A stretch of DNA of 5,695 bases from Acidobacteriota bacterium (GTDB lineage Bacteria; Acidobacteriota; Blastocatellia; Pyrinomonadales; Pyrinomonadaceae), in assembly GCA_963169175.1 (NCBI GenBank), contig CAUJFK010000124.1:1-5695 (forward strand), read 5' to 3'. How positions within the stretch are numbered: position 1 is the first letter of the stretch; each line of letters starts with the position of its first letter. The notes below the pieces were generated by a model. That model worked only from the letters and a program-made list of their open reading frames with translations, ran no database searches and was not told the origin of the DNA. The position numbers and the translations under genes are program-made. Below are positions 1-4,328 of this stretch, piece after piece.

Positions 1-404
1 GGGAGAGCGAGGAAGAGGAGAAGGAGGGGCATCGCAAGCTGCCGGATCAGGTTTATCCCGAAGAGGCAAATGATCACGCCCACGGTCATGAACAGCAATG
101 ATAGCCGCTGGGCATAAAGTATCGAGGCCAGCGTCCCTGTCAAAAGAAGCAGCACGGCGACCGAAACAAACAACCCGCCTATCCATGTCCCTTTCTCGTC
201 GATCGCTTTCTTCAGCGAATCGAACCGCTGCCAGACAATAAAGGCAATAACGAACGGCACCAGGAGGCCATGCGAATAGTTGTCGTCGGTCCACCAATCG
301 ACGCAAAGTTTCCAGAGCACGGCCGAGTACATAAACACGACCGCCGCACTGACCAGCGACAGCATCCACACCTGGCGATGCTGTTCATGTGAACTATTTC
401 GCAT
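1..404 (-). CDS. Exosortase (PEP-CTERM sorting transpeptidase), 3'-truncated by window edge
   Basis: I translated the minus strand by hand from the ATG at 404; the frame stays open for 134 residues to base 1, so the C-terminal half is missing. The decisive feature is the segment around residues 37-51 (WWTDDNYSHGLLVPF), the hallmark D-x-N-Y-S-H-G motif of the exosortase/EpsH family, which follows the first membrane span (about residues 13-34). Further hydrophobic spans lie at about 46-58, 76-97, 101-119 and 122-134, in keeping with a polytopic inner-membrane enzyme. Family knowledge: exosortases cleave the PEP-CTERM tail of exported proteins using a Cys-Arg-His set in the C-terminal half; those residues lie outside the window and cannot be checked. 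The start is supported by an AAAGG about 6 bases upstream. The gene sits 91 bases downstream of a PEP-CTERM protein gene on the same strand, its likely substrate. The subtype (XrtA and so on) cannot be assigned. Confidence 0.9.
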   Translation of the reverse strand, partial: MRNSSHEQHRQVWMLSLVSAAVVFMYSAVLWKLCVDWWTDDNYSHGLLVPFVIAFIVWQRFDSLKKAIDEKGTWIGGLFVSVAVLLLLTGTLASILYAQRLSLLFMTVGVIICLFGINLIRQLAMPLLLLFLAL

Positions 405-422
405 GCACCTTTTGTTATAGCA

Positions 423-467
423 AATCAAGCCGCAATGTCACTCGAAAGCAACAATACGGCTTGGATT
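423..467 (-). repeat. Intercistronic inverted repeat between PEP-CTERM and exosortase genes
   Basis: CAAGCCG (426-432) pairs perfectly with CGGCTTG (457-463), and after one bulged G the stem continues AAT/ATT (423-425 with 465-467). The loop is 24 bases. No T-run follows on the minus strand, so it does not look like a terminator. It could be an attenuating or RNA-stabilising stem that sets the relative expression of substrate and enzyme, or it could be chance. Confidence 0.35.
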
Positions 468-495
468 CCCTAGTACTGCTCGAGATGGTCGGGCC

Positions 496-759
496 CTATT
501 CCGAACGGCGAAGACGTCGCCGGGCAGCAAAACCTACGCCGGCCAGGCCCGCGCTGAACAGGATTATCGATATCGGTTCCGGGGTGGGCACACCACCGCA
601 GTCACCGGTTGTGCGCTCTTCGTTGGCAGATCGATCATAATCGCAGCCATGCCGTGGTTTACGCTCAGGCCCGTCACCCGCATTCACGACAGTCGCGACA
701 CCGCCGAAAATGGAAACAATTAGACTTAAAGCAAGAACAATTTCAGTTATCTTCTTCAT
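496..759 (-). CDS. Small PEP-CTERM sorting-domain protein
   Basis: The 87-residue product has three parts. Residues 1-27 are a classic signal peptide: a KK n-region, a hydrophobic core, and a likely cut after A27 in VVNA. Residues 28-58 are a short polar stretch rich in charge and glycine with two cysteines (C39, C54). Residues 58-87 are a PEP-CTERM tail: TPEP at 59-62, a membrane span at about 63-79, and a terminal arginine cluster (RRRLRR). This tripartite tail is the recognition signal for exosortase, which is encoded immediately downstream. The start at 759 has AAAGGG seven bases upstream. The mature chain left after both cleavages would be only about 30 residues, far shorter than typical PEP-CTERM proteins, so it may act as a small surface or matrix peptide rather than an enzyme. 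No known function can be assigned to the mature part. Confidence 0.92.
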   Translation of the reverse strand: MKKITEIVLALSLIVSIFGGVATVVNAGDGPERKPRHGCDYDRSANEERTTGDCGGVPTPEPISIILFSAGLAGVGFAARRRLRRSE

Positions 760-766
760 GAATACA

Positions 767-772
767 CCCTTT
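767..772 (-). promoter_or_regulatory. Ribosome binding site of the PEP-CTERM gene
   Basis: AAAGGG on the minus strand lies seven bases before the ATG at 759. It fixes this start over any upstream extension and argues that the gene is independently translated. Confidence 0.6.
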
Positions 773-890
773 TCGTAAATGATCCTCTAATACATTGGGA
801 ATGATCCCGAATTTCCACGTTGGCCACGTAGAAAGGCCAACCCGGAATTGCAACATTTCCTGTTCGCCTCGCATACAGGCGCCGCCACAG

Positions 891-916
891 GCCTACGAGA
901 GAAGCGGTGCGTAGGC
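891..916. repeat. Perfect 7-bp inverted repeat upstream of the PEP-CTERM gene
   Basis: GCCTACG (891-897) and CGTAGGC (910-916) are exact reverse complements separated by 12 bases. The centre is about 145 bases before the PEP-CTERM start. It could be a dimeric regulator site or an RNA stem in the leader; nothing in the window says which. Confidence 0.4.
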
Positions 917-1041
917 ACGGAATGCATTGATTAAGCAAGAGCGAACATAACCATACTAGACCTTCAAGGCCACGTTATTCTGTATGGTGGATTACACTTA
1001 CGCGACAATTTTTGTCACTTCTTGATCAGGACGAAAGGAGT

Positions 1042-1062
1042 ATGATGAACCTAATTATCTAA
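1042..1062 (+). CDS. Possible six-codon leader mini-ORF (MMNLII)
   Basis: ATG ATG AAC CTA ATT ATC TAA follows a strong AAAGGAG (1034-1040), though the spacing to the first ATG is only one base and to the second only four. The stop codon is directly followed by the AAGGGGG that serves the next gene, whose start is 11 bases on. If translated, it would place terminating ribosomes on the downstream Shine-Dalgarno and couple translation. The tight spacing makes it doubtful; the AAAGGAG could instead be a remnant or a second ribosome entry site. Confidence 0.3.
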   Translation: MMNLII

Positions 1063-1073
1063 AAGGGGGAAAC

Positions 1074-1394
1074 ATGGACTTCTATTTCTTGCTGTTCTCG
1101 CTCTTCTTTCCGCGGATAGTGTTGGTGGTTTACCTGCTTTGGCACTGGTACCCCGCGAATTCAGTTCCGCAGTGGGCCGACATTTTGCTCGGTGTTTTCA
1201 TCCCGAGATTGCTCATATTGATCTACATCTACCAAAATATGGGTTACGAAAATATTTGGTTCGCCGCCCATCTGATCGCGGCGATACTCGCCTATTCAGG
1301 CGGAGGCCGCGAAACGGTCCGACGGCGCAGACGACGTGACGACGCCCGATCATTTCTTAACAACCCACTAGGCCGTTTCCGCGATTCGGCTTAA
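1074..1394 (+). CDS. Small multi-pass membrane protein of unknown function with duplicated F-x-P-R motif
   Basis: I do not recognise this 106-residue family. It has three likely membrane segments (about residues 3-25, 34-54 and 58-75) followed by a strongly basic run (six arginines at 83-88) and a short polar tail, suggesting a cytoplasmic C-terminus. Segments one and two share a pattern: F12-P13-R14 with Y20, and I43-P44-R45 with Y51, exactly 31 residues apart and followed by similar aliphatic stretches (IVLVVY, LLILIY). This looks like an internal duplication. A conserved-looking loop YQNMGYENIWF (53-63) lies between segments two and three. The start is set by AAGGGGG ending four bases before ATG. 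A shorter frame inside it at 1139 is a shadow. It stands alone, divergent from the PEP-CTERM gene; its hydrophobicity pattern and good ribosome site argue that it is real. Confidence 0.72.
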   Translation: MDFYFLLFSLFFPRIVLVVYLLWHWYPANSVPQWADILLGVFIPRLLILIYIYQNMGYENIWFAAHLIAAILAYSGGGRETVRRRRRRDDARSFLNNPLGRFRDSA

Positions 1395-1467
1395 GGCACT
1401 GTTTTCTTGCATTTAGTGTAGCCTGGATTACAGAATTTTGGTTCAAGAACATGCTAGGATTCGGTTT

Positions 1468-1493
1468 CCGAGGCCCTTGGGTTTGTGGGCCGG
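1468..1493. other. GC-rich stem-loop
   Basis: GGCCC (1472-1476) pairs with GGGCC (1487-1491) over a 10-base loop, and CC (1468-1469) can pair with GG (1492-1493) past a two-base bulge. It is about 75 bases after the membrane-protein stop and is not followed by a T-run, so it is a structural element rather than a clear terminator. Confidence 0.35.
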
Positions 1494-1558
1494 TCATCGT
1501 TTCTAGCGAACATAATTTAGGCAAGGCCGTTCGGATGGATCCCTCCAGCCCGGAACGG

Positions 1559-1611
1559 AAAAAAAGCCCGGAATCAAATTTAGGATTGCCAACCATCGTT
1601 TTGATTCCGGG
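1559..1611 (-). terminator. Intrinsic terminator on the minus strand with perfect 12-bp stem
   Basis: CCCGGAATCAAA (1567-1578) and TTTGATTCCGGG (1600-1611) are exact reverse complements with a 21-base loop. Read on the minus strand, the stem is followed by C and seven Ts (1565-1559), the classic Rho-independent form. On the plus strand a weaker T5 appears seven bases after the stem, so it may also stop read-through from the 1074-1394 gene. No minus-strand protein gene lies upstream of it, which makes a non-coding transcript the natural explanation. A second AGCCCGGAA (1547-1555, repeated at 1565-1573) can compete for the same right arm. Confidence 0.6.
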
Positions 1612-1623
1612 ATCAGGGTTTTT

Positions 1624-1647
1624 ATACGCTCAGCAACCTGAGCGTAT
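1624..1647. other. Perfect 10-bp stem-loop with four-base loop
   Basis: ATACGCTCAG (1624-1633) and CTGAGCGTAT (1638-1647) pair perfectly around CAAC. On the plus strand no T-run follows, and on the minus strand it is followed by As, so it is not an intrinsic terminator. Such a long perfect stem with a tight loop in non-coding DNA is characteristic of a structured RNA or a palindromic repeat unit. Confidence 0.6.
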
Positions 1648-1662
1648 GCCTAGCTAAAAAGC

Positions 1663-1702
1663 GAATCGACAAGCGATTCCAGTTCTGCTGAACCTTTTTT
1701 TT
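1663..1702 (+). other. Two small stem-loops followed by a T8 tract
   Basis: GAATCG (1663-1668) pairs with CGATTC (1674-1679) over a five-base loop. Immediately after, GTTC/GAAC (1682-1685, 1690-1693) forms a four-bp stem directly before C and eight Ts (1695-1702). GTTCTG (1682-1687) can alternatively pair with CAGAAC (1704-1709) across the T-run. It could be a weak plus-strand terminator, but the stem next to the Ts is too short to be confident. Confidence 0.35.
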
Positions 1703-1748
1703 CCAGAACACAGTTGCCGCTTTCAGGGTTGGTTCAAACCCCGTTTCG

Positions 1749-1778
1749 AAACCCGATCCGTGTTTGGCGGTTTTTTTT
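1749..1778 (+). terminator. Possible weak plus-strand terminator with T8 tract
   Basis: AAACCCG (1749-1755) can pair with CGGTTT (1768-1773) with one bulged C, and the right arm runs into eight Ts (1771-1778). Just upstream, GGGTT/AACCC (1726-1730, 1737-1741) and the palindrome GTTTCGAAAC (1743-1752) offer competing structures. The T-tract is convincing, the stem is not. Confidence 0.35.
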
Positions 1779-2039
1779 ATTCGTGCCATTCCTAAGGGTA
1801 AGCTGGAGCCAGTACCACAAAACGGACAAACAGCAGACACGAAACATACGAAACACGATTGCTTCGGTAAAGCTGCCTAATTTGAATAAACCCCACAGTC
1901 ACCTGATCTGCCTCATTCCGCCGAAGTCTTACCTCTTGGATGTGATACCATTACGATTATTTCCAACCGCATGAGCGACACGGGAATCTTAGCTGTAGAT
2001 CGAAGCGCTGATGGTTCACGGGGCCCAGCACCGATCATC

Positions 2040-2045
2040 AGGAGA
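2040..2045 (+). promoter_or_regulatory. Ribosome binding site of the M3 peptidase gene
   Basis: AGGAGA ends 11 bases before the ATG at 2057, slightly longer than ideal. A second in-frame ATG at 2063 would be even farther, so 2057 is the better start. Confidence 0.55.
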
Positions 2046-2056
2046 AATTACGGATA

Positions 2057-4228
2057 ATGAAAATGTTTTTTCGAATGGGTGAGCGCCCATTGTTTTGGAT
2101 CGTCGCGTTTGCCTCGATTTTTGCGATTATGACCTTTAAGGGAGACCGTTCCGTCACCGCGGGCACCGTTCAAGCACCCGCGACTAACCCGTTGCTTGAA
2201 GTCTGGACAGGCCCGTATGGTGGTGTTCCACCATTCGACAAGGTAAAGATCGCGGATTTTAAGCCGGCGATGACGGCCGCAATGGCTGAACAGTTGGCCG
2301 AGATCGACGCGATAGCCAAAAGCAACGAACCGCCGACGTTTGCAAATACGATCGCCGCAATGGAACGCAGCGGGAAGGCACTCGATCGGGTTTCGACGGT
2401 TTACGATATTTGGACAAGCAACCTGAATTCAAAAGAGCTTGAACCGATCGAGACCAAGATCGAACCGCTGCGGGCGGCACACGGCGACAAGATCACTCAA
2501 AATGCCGATCTTTTCAAACGGATCGAGGCCGTTTACAACACCGAACGCAAGAAGAAAAACAACGGCGAACGAGGCCGTCTGGCTTGGCTTTACTACACGA
2601 ATTTTGTTCGGTCAGGAGCGAAGCTTGCTCCCGATCAGAAAGCTCGCCTTGCCGAAATAAACCAGAAACTTGCCGGCCTTTTCACCAAATTCAGCCAAAA
2701 CTTGCTCGGTGACGAAGGCGAACTTTTTGTTGAAATAACAAATGAAGCGGACTTAGCGGGCCTTCCGCAATCGCTGCGTGATTCAGCAGCCCAGGCGGGT
2801 GATAGCAAAGGCAAAAAAGGTTCGTGGCTTATTCGGAACACCAGATCATCGGTCGATCCGTTTTTGACCTATTCCGAGAATCGGCCATTGCGCAAAAAGG
2901 TCTGGAAAATGTTCGTCAACCGCGGTGATAATGGCGACGCCCGGGACAACAACGCCATCATCACTGAGATCCTGCAGCTGCGCGCAGAACGTGCAAAAAT
3001 GCTCGGCTTTCCGACCCACGCTCACTGGCGCCTTGAGAATACGATGGCGAAAACGCCCGAGAACGCCATGAAGCTTATGGAAGGTGTTTGGCCGGCCGCG
3101 ATCGCCCGCGTAAAGGAAGAGGTCGCCGATATGCAGGCACTTGCCGACAAGGAAAAGGCCGGTATCAAGATCGAGCCGTGGGATTATCGGTATTACTCCG
3201 AAAAGGTCCGCAAGGATCGTTACGACCTTGACGAAAACGAGATAAAGCCGTACCTCCAGTTGGACAAGATCCGCGACGCAATGTTCTGGGTCGCCGGCGA
3301 GCTGTTCAATTTCAAGTTTACGCCTGTCAACAACGTGCCCGTTTTTCATCCGGATGTCGTCGTTTACGAAGTTACGGACAAGACAAGCGGCAAACATGTT
3401 GGCCTCTGGTACTTCGACCCTTACGCCCGCGACGGCAAACGATCGGGTGCCTGGATGAACGAATATCGCGAGCAAAGCCGCATGGGCGGCAGCGATATCG
3501 CAACCATCGTTTCGAACAACTCGAACTTCGTCAAAGGCAAGCCGGGCGAGCCGGTACTCATTTCCTGGGACGACGCGACGACGATGTTCCACGAATTTGG
3601 ACACGCCCTGCACGGCCTTTCATCGAATGTGACGTATCCGACACTCTCCGGCACGAATGTAGCCCGCGATTATGTCGAATTCCCGTCGCAGCTTCTCGAA
3701 CACTGGCTGAGCACGCCTGAGGTCCTGCAGAAGTATGCGCTGCATTACCAGACCGGCAAGCCAATTCCGCAGGAGCTTGTGGACAAGATCAAAAAGGCCG
3801 GAACATTCAATGAAGGCTTTGCGACGACCGAATATCTGGCAAGTGCGTTGGTCGATATGAAACTCCATCTTGCCGGCGACAAAAAGATAGACCCGGACAA
3901 GTTCGAACGCGAAACACTTGCCGCACTCGGCATGCCGCACGAAATAGTCATGCGCCATCGCACACCGCAATTCGGACACGTTTTCTCAAGCGACGGTTAC
4001 TCGGCCGGCTATTACAGCTATCTTTGGTCCGACGTCATCACTGCTGATGCATTCGGCGCTTTCGTCGAGGGCAAAGGCCCATACGATAAGGAAGTTGGAG
4101 CAAGGCTGGTGAAGTACGTTTTTTCGGTCGGAAATACAATCGACCCGGCCGAAGCATACAGAATGTTCCGCGGCCGCGATCCAAAGGTCGAAGCGTTGAT
4201 GAAAAAGCGCGGGTTTCCCGTAAAGTAA
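2057..4228 (+). CDS. dcp: M3-family zinc metallopeptidase, dipeptidyl carboxypeptidase (Dcp) type, with N-terminal export/anchor segment
   Basis: The 723-residue product aligns by eye along its whole length with the Dcp/oligopeptidase A family, for example NPLLEVW near 44-50, LGFPTHAHW, WDYRYYSEKVRKDRYDLDE, GAWMNEYREQSR and LSGTN. The zinc site is complete: H512-E513-F-G-H516, with the third ligand E541 in VEFPSQ, 29 residues after H512 as the family requires. The substrate-binding H641 and the Y648-S-A-G-Y-Y653 segment of the C-terminal half are also present. Dcp enzymes remove C-terminal dipeptides from short peptides. E. coli Dcp has about 680 residues; the extra length here is an N-terminal leader with a hydrophobic span at about 11-26, followed by a linker up to about residue 43. 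That span suggests a periplasmic or membrane-anchored enzyme acting in peptide scavenging; it has no lipobox cysteine. The gene stands alone and converges on the regulator gene. Large antisense frames inside it are shadows. The family is certain; dipeptidyl carboxypeptidase versus oligopeptidase A specificity is inferred from resemblance. Confidence 0.96.
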   Translation: MKMFFRMGERPLFWIVAFASIFAIMTFKGDRSVTAGTVQAPATNPLLEVWTGPYGGVPPFDKVKIADFKPAMTAAMAEQLAEIDAIAKSNEPPTFANTIAAMERSGKALDRVSTVYDIWTSNLNSKELEPIETKIEPLRAAHGDKITQNADLFKRIEAVYNTERKKKNNGERGRLAWLYYTNFVRSGAKLAPDQKARLAEINQKLAGLFTKFSQNLLGDEGELFVEITNEADLAGLPQSLRDSAAQAGDSKGKKGSWLIRNTRSSVDPFLTYSENRPLRKKVWKMFVNRGDNGDARDNNAIITEILQLRAERAKMLGFPTHAHWRLENTMAKTPENAMKLMEGVWPAAIARVKEEVADMQALADKEKAGIKIEPWDYRYYSEKVRKDRYDLDENEIKPYLQLDKIRDAMFWVAGELFNFKFTPVNNVPVFHPDVVVYEVTDKTSGKHVGLWYFDPYARDGKRSGAWMNEYREQSRMGGSDIATIVSNNSNFVKGKPGEPVLISWDDATTMFHEFGHALHGLSSNVTYPTLSGTNVARDYVEFPSQLLEHWLSTPEVLQKYALHYQTGKPIPQELVDKIKKAGTFNEGFATTEYLASALVDMKLHLAGDKKIDPDKFERETLAALGMPHEIVMRHRTPQFGHVFSSDGYSAGYYSYLWSDVITADAFGAFVEGKGPYDKEVGARLVKYVFSVGNTIDPAEAYRMFRGRDPKVEALMKKRGFPVK

Positions 4229-4236
4229 GAACCGAT

Positions 4237-4328
4237 ATAGCCGCAAAAAGGCACAAAAAGCGCAAAACAGGGAATTTCACTTTTTGCGCCTTTTGTGCTT
4301 TTTTGCGGCAATTCCCGCTTGCGGCTAT
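4237..4328. repeat. Outer inverted repeat enclosing the terminator hairpin
   Basis: ATAGCCGCAA (4237-4246) is the exact reverse complement of TTGCGGCTAT (4319-4328). The left arm therefore has two possible partners: the inner right arm ending at 4309, or this outer copy, which includes the last codons of the regulator gene. A further match, GGGAATT (4270-4276) with AATTCCC (4310-4316), would form in the outer conformation or disrupt the inner one. The right side thus carries a duplicated TTGCGGC. Confidence 0.6.
4240..4309. terminator. Bidirectional terminator hairpin between convergent genes
   Basis: A 28-base left arm (4240-4267) pairs with a 28-base right arm (4282-4309) with a 14-base loop, one G-T wobble and one A-C mismatch. 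The arms alternate GC cores (GCCGC, GCAC, GCGC) with A-runs on the left and T-runs on the right, so on either strand an inner GC hairpin is followed by U-rich sequence. It begins 11 bases after the peptidase stop and ends 15 bases before the regulator stop, the ideal place to end both transcripts. Its alternation of GC-A5 blocks resembles dispersed intergenic repeats seen in some soil bacteria; that resemblance is from memory and unverified. Confidence 0.75.

Larger units (their letters stand above)
760..1073. other. Divergent intergenic region with short inverted repeats
   Basis: This 314-base region separates the minus-strand PEP-CTERM gene from the plus-strand membrane-protein gene, so it should hold promoters for both. 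I see no convincing -35/-10 pair and no GG-N10-GC (-24/-12) sigma-54 pattern in either direction. It does contain three perfect short inverted repeats: TTGGCC/GGCCAA (820-825, 835-840), GCCTACG/CGTAGGC (891-897, 910-916) and GACAA/TTGTC (1004-1008, 1012-1016). A weaker GGGA/TCCC hairpin lies at 797-808. The first two fall in the presumed 5' leader of the PEP-CTERM transcript. They could be operators or RNA stems; no known riboswitch class was recognised. Confidence 0.5.
1395..2056. other. Long non-coding region, structured in its left half
   Basis: These 662 bases hold no protein gene I can support. The open frames here (on plus at 1451-1657 and 1714-1974, on minus at 1357-1596 and 1622-1840) give low-complexity or composition-odd peptides without ribosome sites. 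The left part (1468-1778) contains a run of stem-loops and two T8 tracts, annotated separately. The right part (about 1790-2040) is A-rich, with a short direct repeat ACGAAACA at 1839-1846 and 1848-1855, and must contain the promoter of the downstream peptidase gene, but I could not identify a convincing one. A small RNA gene or a remnant element is plausible. Confidence 0.6.

Noticed and set aside
756..938. A 60-residue minus-strand frame whose stop overlaps the PEP-CTERM start as ATGA.
   Set aside because: It needs a TTG start without a ribosome site, and the peptide has no recognisable features; the region is better explained as leader with inverted repeats.
1012..1046. TTGTCA and TATGAT as a sigma-70 promoter for the membrane-protein gene.
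   Set aside because: The spacer is 23 bases, too long, and TATGAT overlaps the mini-ORF start codons.
1395..1411. GGCAC ... TTGCA, resembling both halves of a sigma-54 promoter on the plus strand.
   Set aside because: There are 12 bases between the GG and GC, whereas the class requires 10; it also lies just after a stop codon with no gene soon downstream.
1726..1745. GGTTCAAACCCC, resembling the T-arm of a tRNA.
   Set aside because: The flanking bases do not form a five-bp T stem, and no acceptor, D or anticodon arms fit around it.
1782..1788. TGGCACG on the minus strand, a perfect -24 element.
   Set aside because: No GC occurs at the required position; the following bases are an A-run.
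1622..1840. A 72-residue minus-strand frame (with a CPFCG-like start) and an 86-residue plus-strand frame at 1714-1974.
   Set aside because: Both run through stem-loops and T-tracts, lack ribosome sites and look non-protein-like in composition.
2846..3613. A 255-residue open frame antisense to the peptidase gene.
   Set aside because: It is a shadow of a high-quality coding frame with complete catalytic motifs; no start signal of its own.
4018..4311. Minus-strand frames over the end of the peptidase gene and the convergent hairpin.
   Set aside because: They are translations of the peptidase antisense and of the GC/A5 hairpin, not genes.
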